This document shows positions 51,887 to 61,600 of a stretch of 64,000 nt of DNA, piece by piece. Below the pieces are notes generated by a model, which saw only the letters and a program-made list of their open reading frames with translations, made no database searches and was not told the DNA's origin. How positions within the stretch are numbered: the first letter of the stretch is position 1; every line of letters starts with the position of its first letter. Position numbers and translations under genes: made by a program. The DNA comes from Pseudarthrobacter defluvii (GTDB lineage Bacteria > Actinomycetota > Actinomycetes > Actinomycetales > Micrococcaceae): assembly GCF_030323865.1 (NCBI RefSeq), contig NZ_CP066362.1:2170001-2234000 (forward strand), in the 5' to 3' direction.

Positions 51887-53899
51887 ATGACGAACCCCCT
51901 CCTCACCGCCAGTCCCCTGCCCTACGGCCTTCCACCTTTCACGGCGCTCACGCCCGAGCAGTACGGCGAGGCCATCGAAGCGGGTCTGGCTTCCCACCTG
52001 GACGAGATCCAGGCCATCGCCAACAGCACGGAACCGGCCACGTTTGAGAACACGGCCCTCGCCATGGAACGCTCCGGACAGCTCCTGAACAGGGCAGCGG
52101 CGGCATTCTTTACCCTGGTGTCGGCGGACGCGTCTGAGCAGATCAGGGAACTGGAAACGGTGCTGTCGCCTCGGTTCTCCTCGCACCAGGACGAGGTGTA
52201 CCTCAACAGGAGGCTGTTTGAGCGCTTTGCGGCTATTGATACGGCCGGCCATGATCCCGAATCCATCCGGCTGGTGGACGAGTACCTCAGGGAGTTCCGC
52301 CAGTCAGGCATCCAGCTGGACGGACCGGGCCAGGAGCGGCTGCGGGCCATCAACGCCGGGCTGGCCCGGCTGGGCACCGAGTTCGGCCAACGGGTCAAAG
52401 AGGGAATGAAATCCGGGGCCCTGCTGCTGGAGGACGTCAATGACCTGGCGGGCCTGCCCGCCGACGACGTCGCCAGCGCCGCCGAAGCTGCCCGCGCCGC
52501 CGGGCACGACGAAAAATACCTGCTCACCCTGATCCAACCCGGCAATCAGCCTGCCCTGGCCTCGCTCGAAAACCGGGACGTCCGCCGTCGTCTGTTCGAA
52601 GCATCCGTGGCCAGGGGCAGTGACGGCGGCAGCCTGGATGTGTTGGACCTCGCCAGGGAGATGGCCGGCCTTCGGGCGGAAAAGGCACAGCTGCTGGGTT
52701 TCGCCAACTACGCCGAGCTTGTGGCCGACCGGCAGACGGCCCCGGACTTCGAGGCAGTCCGGACCATGCTCAACCGGATGGCGCCGGCCGCTGTCCGCAA
52801 CGCCGATGCCGAGGCGGCCGCATTGGCCGAGGTTGCCGGCCACCCGCTGGAAGCATGGGACTGGGCCTACTATTCCGCGAAGGTGCGGCGGGAGAAGTAC
52901 GACGTGGACGAACAGGCGCTCCGCCCCTACTTCGAACTCGACCGGGTCATTACCGACGGCGTGTTCTTTGCTGCAACGTCGCTGTACGGCATCACCTTCC
53001 AGGAGAGGGCTGATCTCCAGGCGTACCATCCGGACGTGCGCATCTGGGAGGTCCTGAATGAGGACGGCGCCAGCCTGGGCCTGTTCCTCGGCGACTACTA
53101 CGCGCGTGAGTCGAAGCGGGGTGGCGCGTGGATGAACTCGCTGGTGGACCAGTCCGCCCTGCTGGGCACCCAGCCAGTGGTGATCAACACGCTCAATATT
53201 TCCAAGCCTCCGGCCGGCGAGCCTACCCTTCTAAGCCTGGACGAGCTGCGGACCCTGTTCCACGAGTTCGGCCACGCCCTGCACGGCCTGTTCTCCAACG
53301 TCACCTATCCCCGCTTCTCCGGCACTTCCGTGCCGCGGGACTTTGTGGAGTACCCCTCGCAGGTCAACGAGATGTGGATCATGTGGCCGCAGGTACTGTC
53401 CAACTACGCCCGCCACCACGTCACCGGGGACCCACTTCCGCAGGACATTGTGGACCGGCTCAACGAATCCCGGCTGTGGGGCGAAGGCTTTGCAACCACC
53501 GAATACCTGGGCGCAGCCCTGCTCGACCTCGCCTGGCACACGCTGGAACCTGGTGAGGTGCCGGACGATGCCGTGGAGTTTGAGGCGAAGGCCCTCGCTG
53601 CGGCAGGTATCGCCCACCCGCTGATCCCGCCGCGGTACCGGACCGGCTACTTCCAGCACATCTTCGCCGGGGCAGGCTACGCGGCTGGCTACTACTCCTA
53701 CATCTGGAGTGAAGTGCTGGACGCAGAGACGGTGGACTGGTTCACCGAGAACGGCGGCCTCTCCAGGAGCAACGGCGAACGCTTCCGCCAGGAACTCCTC
53801 AGCCGCGGCAACAGCCGCGACCCCCTGGAGTCCTTCCGCACCCTGAGAGGCCGCGAAGCACGGCTCGAGCCCCTGCTAAAGCGCCGCGGCCTGGAGTAA
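51887..53899 (+). CDS. M3-family zinc metallopeptidase (peptidyl-dipeptidase Dcp-like)
   Basis: A 670-residue thimet-oligopeptidase-family enzyme that trims short peptides in the cytoplasm. Zinc motif FHEFGHALHG with His459, Glu460 and His463; the third ligand Glu488 lies in FVEYPSQVNEMW. C-terminal YFQHIFAGAGYAAGYYSYIWSEVLDAE is typical of Dcp. No signal peptide. ATG with AAAGG about 9 bases upstream. The 167-base divergent region to the oxidoreductase (51720-51886) shows no clear promoter. Confidence 0.92.
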   Translation: MTNPLLTASPLPYGLPPFTALTPEQYGEAIEAGLASHLDEIQAIANSTEPATFENTALAMERSGQLLNRAAAAFFTLVSADASEQIRELETVLSPRFSSHQDEVYLNRRLFERFAAIDTAGHDPESIRLVDEYLREFRQSGIQLDGPGQERLRAINAGLARLGTEFGQRVKEGMKSGALLLEDVNDLAGLPADDVASAAEAARAAGHDEKYLLTLIQPGNQPALASLENRDVRRRLFEASVARGSDGGSLDVLDLAREMAGLRAEKAQLLGFANYAELVADRQTAPDFEAVRTMLNRMAPAAVRNADAEAAALAEVAGHPLEAWDWAYYSAKVRREKYDVDEQALRPYFELDRVITDGVFFAATSLYGITFQERADLQAYHPDVRIWEVLNEDGASLGLFLGDYYARESKRGGAWMNSLVDQSALLGTQPVVINTLNISKPPAGEPTLLSLDELRTLFHEFGHALHGLFSNVTYPRFSGTSVPRDFVEYPSQVNEMWIMWPQVLSNYARHHVTGDPLPQDIVDRLNESRLWGEGFATTEYLGAALLDLAWHTLEPGEVPDDAVEFEAKALAAAGIAHPLIPPRYRTGYFQHIFAGAGYAAGYYSYIWSEVLDAETVDWFTENGGLSRSNGERFRQELLSRGNSRDPLESFRTLRGREARLEPLLKRRGLE

Positions 53900-53904
53900 C
53901 CCCA

Positions 53905-53962
53905 TCGATTGCTGAACACTTGTCGTTTTGAGCCCCGAAAACGACAAGTACGGAGCAATCGA
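53905..53962. repeat. 58-bp palindromic element downstream of the M3 peptidase gene
   Basis: Two nested perfect dyads: TCGATTGCT (53905-53913) with AGCAATCGA (53954-53962), and ACTTGTCGTTTT (53918-53929) with AAAACGACAAGT (53938-53949), separated by symmetrical 4-base internal loops (GAAC/ACGG) and an 8-base apical loop. There is no T-run after it on either side, so it is not a standard terminator. It resembles a REP-like dispersed palindrome; no second copy is in this window. Confidence 0.8.
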
Positions 53963-53980
53963 CGGTTCCAGAAGAGACCT

Positions 53981-54033
53981 AAAAAACGGACGACGCCGGT
54001 CCCCCGCCAGAGAAGGTGAGGAACCGGCGTCGT
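53981..54033 (-). terminator. Intrinsic terminator downstream of pdxS
   Basis: ACGACGCCGGT (53990-54000) and ACCGGCGTCGT (54023-54033) form a perfect 11-bp stem around a 22-base loop. On the minus strand the stem is followed by CCG and six T (53981-53986). It ends the pdxS transcript, or a small RNA read in the same direction, about 200 bases after the pdxS stop. Confidence 0.85.
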
Positions 54034-54210
54034 AAGTTACCGCGGTTGGCGACTAGCCAAACGAGAGGCGGGGCTGATCCGGCAGCGTGCGTAAAAGGGC
54101 CCCCGCGCCCGGACCGTCGACAAAGCCGCCAACGGGGCGCGGGGAATAGCACGCAGAGGATCAGCGCCGTCCGGCGCCCCAAGAGGACGCGAGGAGAGAG
54201 TTACCAGCCG
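53981..54210 (-). ncRNA. Candidate structured RNA: 3' flank of pdxS
   Basis: About 167 bases between the pdxS stop and its terminator have no credible gene but dense nested pairing: GCTGATCC/GGATCAGC (54073-54080 with 54158-54165), GCGTGC/GCACGC (54085-54090 with 54149-54154) and CCCCGCGCCC/GGGCGCGGGG (54101-54110 with 54135-54144). The last pdxS codons (CGCGGCTGG on the minus strand) can pair, with one mismatch, with CCAACCGCG near 54041-54049, closing a long rod. A strong terminator follows. It could be a structured 3' UTR, a 3'-derived small RNA or an independent rod-like RNA. I recognise no named family. Confidence 0.35.
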
Positions 54211-55127
54211 CGCTCAGCGAGACGGTGCGGTTGGGGGATCTCGTCGACGTTGATGCCCACCATGGCTTCGCCCAGGCCGCGGGAGGCCTTAGCGATGACG
54301 TCCGGGTCGTCGAAGAAGGTGGTGGCCTTGACGACGGCGGCGGCGCGCTGGGCCGGGTTGCCGGACTTGAAGATGCCGGAACCGACGAAGACGCCGTCGG
54401 CGCCGAGCTGCATCATCATGGCAGCGTCAGCGGGGGTGGCGATGCCGCCTGCGGTGAACAGGACCACGGGAAGCTTGCCGGCTGCGGCGACTTCCTTGAC
54501 CAGTTCGTAGGGGGCCTGCAGTTCCTTGGCCGCGACGTACAGTTCGTCCTCGGGCAGGGAGGAGAGCCGGGCAATCTCGGAGCGGATCTTGCGCATGTGG
54601 CCGGTGGCGTTGGAGACGTCGCCGGTACCGGCCTCGCCCTTGGAGCGGATCATGGCCGCGCCTTCGTTGATGCGGCGCAAGGCCTCACCGAGGTTGGTGG
54701 CACCGCAGACGAAGGGAACCTTGAAGTTCCACTTGTCGATGTGGTTGATGTAGTCGGCCGGGGTCAGGACCTCGGACTCGTCGATGTAGTCAACGCCGAG
54801 GGACTGCAGGACCTGGGCCTCGACGAAGTGGCCGATGCGGGCCTTGGCCATGACCGGGATGGACACGGCATCGATGATCTGGTCGATCATGTCCGGATCG
54901 GACATACGGGACACGCCGCCCTGGGCGCGGATATCGGCCGGAACACGCTCCAGCGCCATGACTGCCACGGCACCGGCGTCTTCGGCGATGCGGGCCTGCT
55001 CGACGTTGACGACGTCCATGATGACGCCGCCCTTGAGCATCTCGGCCATGCCGCGCTTCACGCGGCTGCTGCCCGTGACGCTGTTCGCGGACGAACCGGC
55101 CTCGTTGCTTACATCAGGTGTAGACAC
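54201..55127 (-). CDS. pdxS: Pyridoxal 5'-phosphate synthase subunit PdxS
   Basis: Synthase subunit that builds PLP from ribose 5-phosphate, glyceraldehyde 3-phosphate and ammonia from PdxT. The 308-residue (beta/alpha)8 protein has [18 protein letters not shown], the catalytic lysines in [14 protein letters not shown] and further on, and [29 protein letters not shown]. The GTG at 55127 has AGGGG 5 bases upstream; an upstream open frame to 55223 is not supported. About 137 bases follow the PIP synthase gene, with a TATATA-like patch near 55225-55230 that may be a promoter. Confidence 0.96.
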   Translation of the reverse strand: MSTPDVSNEAGSSANSVTGSSRVKRGMAEMLKGGVIMDVVNVEQARIAEDAGAVAVMALERVPADIRAQGGVSRMSDPDMIDQIIDAVSIPVMAKARIGHFVEAQVLQSLGVDYIDESEVLTPADYINHIDKWNFKVPFVCGATNLGEALRRINEGAAMIRSKGEAGTGDVSNATGHMRKIRSEIARLSSLPEDELYVAAKELQAPYELVKEVAAAGKLPVVLFTAGGIATPADAAMMMQLGADGVFVGSGIFKSGNPAQRAAAVVKATTFFDDPDVIAKASRGLGEAMVGINVDEIPQPHRLAERGW

Positions 55128-55264
55128 AAAAACCCCTATGGGTAGACAGATGATCTTCGCCGGGCATGCGGCGGCAGCTGCCGGGGGTGCACGCACGGGT
55201 TGCCGGGTCCCTTGACCGGGCACTTATATACTAGTCCCCCGCCGCGTGCCCGGCTTAATCATGC

Positions 55265-55888
55265 TTAATCAGCGGGCGTGGGTTCCGCCAAGGCCTGCCG
55301 GCGGACGGAAACGATGCGCTGCACCACCGTCACGAGGCTCGCCACCGCAAGCAGTACCAGCGTCACCAGCAGGACCACCGGCGGGAGTCCAAGGCCGGTC
55401 AGGCCGGTGACCACCAGCACGGATACCAGGCGTTCAGCACGTTCTGCAATGCCCACGTTCGCTGTGAACCCCAGGGATTCGGCCTTGGCCCTGGCATACG
55501 AAACCACCATGCCCAGGACAAGGCACAGCAGGGCGGAGACGGCGATGGCGGTGTTGTTGCCCCCGGTGAAGAACCAAACGGACACGCCGGCGAACAGGGC
55601 GCCATCGGCGATCCTGTCCAGGGTGGAGTCAAGGAAGTTTCCCCAGCGGCTCTTCGCGTCCTGCATTCGGGCCATGATGCCGTCCAGCACGTCGGAGAAA
55701 ATGAACGCCGTGATGAAGAGGGTGCCCCAGAAGAGCTGACCCAGGGGGTAGAACACGAGGGCTCCCGCCGCAACCCCTGCAGTGCCAAGAATGGTCACCG
55801 CGTCCGGGGAAACACCGATCTTCAGGAGCCAGCGGGCCAGCGGGGTAAACACCGCGGTGAAGAAGCCGCGGGCATGCCTATTCAGCAT
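55265..55888 (-). CDS. Phosphatidylinositol phosphate synthase (CDP-alcohol phosphatidyltransferase)
   Basis: A 207-residue membrane protein with about six helices and a complete CDP-alcohol phosphotransferase signature: D66xxD69G70xxA73R74 x8 G83 x3 D87 x3 D91. Next to a HIT protein and thrS it matches the PgsA1/PIPS locus of Actinobacteria (thrS-HIT-pgsA1), so the likely product is phosphatidylinositol phosphate, precursor of PI and PIMs, rather than phosphatidylglycerol phosphate. ATG 55888 overlaps the HIT stop by 11 bases. The usual downstream acyltransferase and mannosyltransferase genes (patA, pimA) are not here. Confidence 0.87.
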   Translation of the reverse strand: MLNRHARGFFTAVFTPLARWLLKIGVSPDAVTILGTAGVAAGALVFYPLGQLFWGTLFITAFIFSDVLDGIMARMQDAKSRWGNFLDSTLDRIADGALFAGVSVWFFTGGNNTAIAVSALLCLVLGMVVSYARAKAESLGFTANVGIAERAERLVSVLVVTGLTGLGLPPVVLLVTLVLLAVASLVTVVQRIVSVRRQALAEPTPAD

Positions 55889-56465
55889 CCGACTCCCCGG
55901 GCCAGGCGTCGGCAACCTGCTGCCGGACCTCATCAAGGGTCTGGGTGATGGCCTTGGTCTGGGCGATGATGGGGAAGAAGTTGCCGTCCCCGCCCCACCG
56001 CGGAACGATGTGCTGGTGCAGGTGCGCAGAGATTCCGGCACCCCCCACCAAACCCTGGTTCATGCCCAGGTTGAAGCCGCCGGGATTGGAGACTTTGCGG
56101 AGGACCCGCATGGCCGTCTGGGTGAGTTCGGCGAACTCTGCTGTTTCCTCAACCGTGAGGTCCGTGTAGTCCGGGATGTGCCGGTACGGGCAGACCAGCA
56201 GGTGGCCCGGGTTATAGGGGAACAGGTTCAGCACCACATAGCAGGTCCGGCCGCGGTAGACAATGAGCGCTTCCTCGTCCGTGCGGGCGGGGCCCACGCA
56301 GAACGGGCAGTCGTTTTCGTTCTTGAACTGGTGCTGCCCGCCCTTGATGTAGGCCATGCGGTGCGGAGTCCACAGGCGCTGGAAGGCGTCCGGGACACCG
56401 GCGAGGGCAAAATCGTCGGTAACGCCGTCATCGCCTGGATAACCTGCGCCTGTGTTCTCCTGCAC
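55878..56465 (-). CDS. HIT-domain nucleotide hydrolase/phosphorylase
   Basis: A 195-residue histidine-triad protein: the HxHxHxx motif is in SAHLHQHIVPRW and a preceding FNLGMNQG segment is typical. A CPFC...(about 50 residues on) cysteine pair near NDCPFCVG suggests structural zinc binding with downstream histidines, as in mycobacterial Rv2613c, which phosphorolyses Ap4A. Lies 18 bases after thrS and overlaps the PIP synthase gene; the trio is a conserved operon. Confidence 0.9.
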   Translation of the reverse strand: MQENTGAGYPGDDGVTDDFALAGVPDAFQRLWTPHRMAYIKGGQHQFKNENDCPFCVGPARTDEEALIVYRGRTCYVVLNLFPYNPGHLLVCPYRHIPDYTDLTVEETAEFAELTQTAMRVLRKVSNPGGFNLGMNQGLVGGAGISAHLHQHIVPRWGGDGNFFPIIAQTKAITQTLDEVRQQVADAWPGESDAE

Positions 56466-56483
56466 TGTGCTGCTTCCGTTCGG

Positions 56484-58493
56484 CTAGCTGGTCCGGTTGC
56501 GGACGGCGTCGGTGATCCGTTTGACGGCTTCCTCCACCGGCACGCCGTTGTCCTGGCTTCCGTCCCGGAACCGGAACGACACCGCTCCTGCTTCCGCATC
56601 GTCGCCACCTGCGATGAGCACGAACGGGATCTTGTCCTTGCTGGCGGTGCGGATCTTCTTGGGGAACCGGTCGGAGGTGGTGTCCACCTCGGCGCGGATA
56701 CCAGCGGCCTTAAGCTGATCGACGACGTCGAACATGTACTCGTTGAACGCTTCGGCAACCGGGATGCCCACCACCTGGACCGGAGCCAGCCAGGCGGGGA
56801 ACGCACCGGCGTAGTGCTCGGTGAGGACGCCCATGAACCGCTCCACTGAGCCAAACAGGGCGCGGTGGATCATCACGGGGCGCTGGCGGCTGCCATCGGC
56901 GGCCTGGAACTCCAGTTCGAAGCGTTCGGGCAGGTTGAAGTCCAGCTGGATGGTGGACATCTGCCAGGTACGGCCCAGCGCATCCTTGGCCTGCACCGAG
57001 ATCTTCGGGCCGTAGAAGGCTGCTCCACCCGGATCCGGCACGAGCTCCAGTCCGGACTCCTGGGCCACCTCGGCAAGGGTCCTGGTGGCTTCCTCCCAGG
57101 TGGCGTCGTCGCCGACGTACTTTTCCGGGTCCTTGGTGGACAGTTCCAGGTAGAAGTCGTTCAGCCCGTAGTCTTTGAGCAGGGCCAGGACGAAGTTGAG
57201 GGTCTTGGTGAGCTCATCCTTCATCTGCTCGCGGGTGCAGTAGATGTGGGCGTCGTCCTGTGTCATGCCGCGCACACGGGTGAGGCCGTGCACCACACCG
57301 GATTTCTCGTACCGGTACACCGAACCGAATTCGAACAGCCGCAGGGGCAGCTCGCGGTAGGACCGGCCGCGGGAGCGGAAGATGAGGTTGTGCATGGGGC
57401 AGTTCATCGGCTTCAGGTAGTAGTCCTGGCCGGGCTTGCGTACGGTGCCGTCCTCATTGAGTTCGGCATCCACATGCATGGCCGGGAACATACCGTCCTT
57501 GTACCAGTCCAGGTGGCCGGAGACCTCGTACAGGTGCCCCTTGGTGATGTGGGGGGTGTAGACGAACTCGTAGCCGGCCTCGACGTGGCGCTGGCGGGAA
57601 TAGTCCTCCATCTCCTTGCGGATAATGCCGCCCTTGGGGTGGAAGACAGGCAGTCCTGAACCCAGCTCGTCCGGGAAGGAGAACAGGTCCAGTTCGGAGC
57701 CCAGCTTGCGGTGGTCGCGGCGTTCGGCCTCGGCAATGCGCTCCTGGTAGGCCTTCAGGGCTTCCTTGGTGGGCCAGGCGGTGCCGTAGATGCGCTGCAG
57801 CTGCTGGTTCTTCTGGTTACCCAGCCAGTAGGCCGACGAGGAACGGGTCAGGGCGAAGGCGTTGGAGATGAGTTTGGTGTTGGGCAGGTGCGGGCCACGG
57901 CAGAGGTCGCACCAGACGGTGGCGCCTTCCTTGCGTTCCACGTTGTCGTAGATGGTGATGTCGCCGGCACCCACCTCAACGTTCACGCCTTCCCCGGCCT
58001 CGGCGGCGTCGTTCTTCTTACCCAGCAGCTCGAGCTTGTAGGGCTCGTTCTTCATCGCTTCGCGGGCCTGGTCCTCGGTGACGACGCGGCGGACGAACTT
58101 CTGGTTCTGGTTGACGATCTTCTGCATCATCTTTTCGAGGGTTTTGAGGTCCTCGGGGGTGAACGGCTCGGCAACGTCGAAGTCGAAGTAGAAGCCGTCG
58201 GTGATGTAGGGGCCAATGCCGAGCTTGGCGTCGGGGCGCAGCTGCTGCACTGCCTGGGCCATGACGTGGGCGGTGGAGTGGCGCAGGACGTTCAGGCCGT
58301 CGGGCGAATCAATGGTGACGCCTTCCACCTCGGCGCCTTCGGGAAGCTCCTGGTCAAGGTCCTTCAGCTCGCCGTTAACGCGGGCCACGACAACGTCGCG
58401 GCGCTCAAAGAAGAGTTCCGCACCGGTTGTCCCGGTAGTCACCTTGGTCTCTTCGCCATCGACGAGAAGGGTGATCTGCTGGGCATCTGACAC
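56484..58493 (-). CDS. thrS: Threonyl-tRNA synthetase
   Basis: Charges tRNA-Thr and edits Ser-tRNA-Thr. The 669-residue class II enzyme has an N-terminal TGS domain ([21 protein letters not shown]), an editing domain ([18 protein letters not shown]), catalytic zinc ligand Cys in [14 protein letters not shown], motif 2 [32 protein letters not shown] and a C-terminal anticodon domain. GTG start with TAGGAGA about 5 bases upstream. First gene of thrS-HIT-PIPS. Confidence 0.97.
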   Translation of the reverse strand: MSDAQQITLLVDGEETKVTTGTTGAELFFERRDVVVARVNGELKDLDQELPEGAEVEGVTIDSPDGLNVLRHSTAHVMAQAVQQLRPDAKLGIGPYITDGFYFDFDVAEPFTPEDLKTLEKMMQKIVNQNQKFVRRVVTEDQAREAMKNEPYKLELLGKKNDAAEAGEGVNVEVGAGDITIYDNVERKEGATVWCDLCRGPHLPNTKLISNAFALTRSSSAYWLGNQKNQQLQRIYGTAWPTKEALKAYQERIAEAERRDHRKLGSELDLFSFPDELGSGLPVFHPKGGIIRKEMEDYSRQRHVEAGYEFVYTPHITKGHLYEVSGHLDWYKDGMFPAMHVDAELNEDGTVRKPGQDYYLKPMNCPMHNLIFRSRGRSYRELPLRLFEFGSVYRYEKSGVVHGLTRVRGMTQDDAHIYCTREQMKDELTKTLNFVLALLKDYGLNDFYLELSTKDPEKYVGDDATWEEATRTLAEVAQESGLELVPDPGGAAFYGPKISVQAKDALGRTWQMSTIQLDFNLPERFELEFQAADGSRQRPVMIHRALFGSVERFMGVLTEHYAGAFPAWLAPVQVVGIPVAEAFNEYMFDVVDQLKAAGIRAEVDTTSDRFPKKIRTASKDKIPFVLIAGGDDAEAGAVSFRFRDGSQDNGVPVEEAVKRITDAVRNRTS

Positions 58494-58562
58494 GGGTGTC
58501 TCCTATTCAAAGTTGAGGCTTCATAGCTTGTGGCATACGGGGACCACAGCCAGCCACCGTCA

Positions 58563-58592
58563 ATGCTATCGGTTCCTGTGAGGGCCGACCAA
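58563..58592 (-). promoter_or_regulatory. Possible thrS promoter
   Basis: In the 138-base gap between dnaE2 and thrS the minus strand shows TTGGTC, 18 bases, then TAGCAT, giving a leader of about 60 bases before the GTG. No T-box specifier structure or strong dnaE2 terminator is visible in the gap. Confidence 0.4.
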
Positions 58593-58631
58593 CGCGCCGC
58601 ACTGCATGCCCACCCGGCAAAAACTGCAGGC

Positions 58632-61600
58632 TCACCCGTTAAAACCGGTGATCGCCAGCGTCCTGCTGATGCCATCCAGGGGATGGGCCACGTCCCCGCC
58701 GCCCGCCGTCGCGGCCTCAGGGAAGGGCAGTGTCTCCGTCCTGCTGAGGTCCCATGCCATGCTTGCACTCAGGCTGATGCCCCGTGGACCGGTCCTTCGG
58801 GTGGTGCCGCGGATCAGCAGCAGGCGGGTGCCGAACAGGAGCGGTCCGGCGCTTTCCTGGGCCTCATGGAAGAAGACCGAATCAACACAGCCTGTGCCGT
58901 CGTCGATGCTGATGAAAACTACCCTCCTGCCGCCGCGCATGGGAGGCGTTTGGGTTGCCACGCGCACTCCTGCCACCAGTACTTCTGTGCCGTTGCGCAT
59001 GCTAAGAAGCTTGTCCGCTGTGGTGACGCCGAGCCTTTCCAGCATGGGGCGGTGGCTTTCCATCAGGTGGGTGCTGACATCTACGGCCATGAGGTCAAGT
59101 TCTGCCCTGACGTTTTCCACCAGCGTGGGGGCGGGAAGCCTGGGCTTGATGTTCCTTAGTTCGATGTCGCCCAGGGGAAGGGCCAGCTGCCCCTCCAGCA
59201 CCTCCACGCCCTTGCGGGTTCCGTTGGCGGTTTGGAGCTGCTGCAGGTGCTGCACCAGGTCCGCGCGGTTGGCCGGACCTCCTGCTTCCCGGTGCAGGGA
59301 ATCAAAGGCACCTAACTGGGCAAGGCGCCGGATGTTTGGCTTGCTAAGCCGCGAGCGCGCCCGAAGGTCGGCCAGCGAATCATAAGGCTGCCCCGCCACG
59401 ATCCGCTTCAATTCGGCGGCCGACAGCCCGTAGATCCCGTTCAGGCTGAGCCGGATTCCCAGCTTGCCGGTGTCCTTGCCGGATTCGATCCGCTCCACCC
59501 GGTACTCGGCTTTGCTCCTGTTGATGTCCAGGGGAAGGATGGGGATGCCCAGCCGCCGGGCTTCAGCCACCAGAAGCCGTTTGGGGTACATCCCCGGATC
59601 GTGCTCCCACAAGCCCGCCAGGAAAGCTTCGGGATGGTGTGTTTTGAGCCAGGCGGACTGGTAGGTGGGAACCGCGAAGGCAGCGCCATGGGCCTTGCAG
59701 AAGCCGAAACTGGCAAAGGACTTCAACGTCCCCCATACCTTGTCCACTACCTCGGGGGTGTACCCCCTCACCTTCGCGTGGCGCCGGAAGTATTCCTCCA
59801 CCTGCGCTTCCCCCGCCTCGTTGCTCAACGCCCTGCGGAACTCGTCGGCCTTGGCCAGCCCGCAACCGGTCATGATGTCGAGGGTTTTCAGGATCTGTTC
59901 GTGGAAGACCGTGACCCCATGGGTTTCCTGCAGCACGGGTTTGAGGTCCGGGTGCGGATAAACCTCAGGGGCAAATCCGTGGCGGTGTTCCAGGAAGGGC
60001 CGCACCATGTCCGATTTCATCGGCCCGGGGCGGAACAGGGAAATATCGATGATGAGGTCGTTGAATTCCCGGGGCGCCATCTTTCCGATCAGTTCCCGTT
60101 GCCCGGGGGATTCAATCTGAAAGCAACCCAGGGTGTGCGTGCTCCTGATCAGTTCATAGGTTGGTTCATCGTCAAGGGGGACGGCGTTGAGGTCGATCCG
60201 GCCGTCCCCGGCAATGTAGTCCGGGCCGGTGCCATCGGGTCCCAGTGGGTGCCTGCCCGCTGCCACCACGTCCTTTTTGGTGGGGTGGATGCGTATTATC
60301 TCCCGGACGGCGAAAGCCATTGCGCTTTGCATGCGGACACCCAGGACATCGAGTTTGAGCATGCCCATGGGGTCCATGTCGTGTTTATCGAACTGGCTCA
60401 TGGGCAGGCCAAGCCCGCTTGGCTGGACCGGGGTGCGGTCCAGGAGCGTGGCATCACCCAGGATCACGCCGCAGGGGTGCATGGAGATGTGGCGGGGGAG
60501 CCGGTCCAGGCGTTCAGTCAGATCCACCAGCAGGTCCAGCTGCTGGTTGCCATCGGCATCGCGCTGTTCAACCCTGCCGGCAAACTCCCGGAGCTCGGGC
60601 TTTTCCTGCAACGCCTCCCGGAACTTCCGGGCCGAAAACCGCCACAGCTGCTTGGCGATCTCCCCCACCTCGCCGTCGTCCATACCCAGCGCCAGCCCGG
60701 CGTCGCGCACTGCCCCCCGCGCCCGGTATCCGTTCTGCATGCTCATCAGGGTGACCCGCTCTGACCCGAACCGCTCGAAGATCCGCCGGTAGACGTTGTG
60801 GCGTTCAGCGCTTTCGACGTCGATGTCGATGTCCGGAAGGGTGGCGCGGTCGTTGGAAAGGAACCGTTCGAAAATGAGGTCGTGCTGGAGGGGGTTCACA
60901 TGGCTGACGTCAATCAGGTAGTTGACCAGGCTGGAGGCCCCCGATCCCCTGGCAGCCGCCCTGACCCCCATGTCCTGGATCATCCGGGACACCTCCGCCA
61001 CCGTGAGGAAGTAGGAGGAAAATCCGAGGTTGTTGATGATGCCCAGTTCATGGTCAAGCCGAAACAGCATGTCCTTCTCTGCCTTGCCGCTGACACCGGG
61101 GAACCGCCTGCCGATTCCCGCATGGCAGCGCTGGATGAGTTCGGCGTGCGGATCCTGGTTGATGCCAATGACTGACGCCTCAGGGACAACTGGCTGTTTC
61201 CAGCCCATATCGGTGGTGGGGTCGATCCGGCAAAGATCGGCGAGCGCCTCGGTCTGGGCCATCAGCTGCTTGAGGTCCGCGGCACCATAACCTGCAGCGG
61301 AAATGATCTCCTTCCCCAGGGCCAGCATCTGCTCCCCGGTTTTAAGCCATCCCTGTCCGGTTGGCTGCAGCAGCGGCTCTCCTGCCAGTTCCGGTAGGGA
61401 CTTCAAGGTCCTGGCAGAGTCCAGGACGTCGGCAGTTGGGGCTCCATCGGCAGCGCAGTAGCGGACGGCATTGGTGAGGATGGCAGGTACATGGTGCTCC
61501 TCGGCGAGCCTGAGCATGCGGACGGCATGGGCCGTGCTGAACGAGGTACCCGGTGCGCTGAGCTGGGAGACGATTTCCGCCACCACTGTTCCAGCGGGCA

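Noticed and set aside
53979..54182. A 67-codon open frame on the minus strand between pdxS and the M3 peptidase gene
   Set aside because: It covers the structured RNA region and runs through the pdxS terminator, has no ribosome-binding site and no recognisable domain.
54034..54200. Assignment of the structured region as 6S or 6C RNA
   Set aside because: The rod shape is suggestive, but I cannot place the conserved bulge of 6S or the six-C loops of 6C RNA, so no family name is given.
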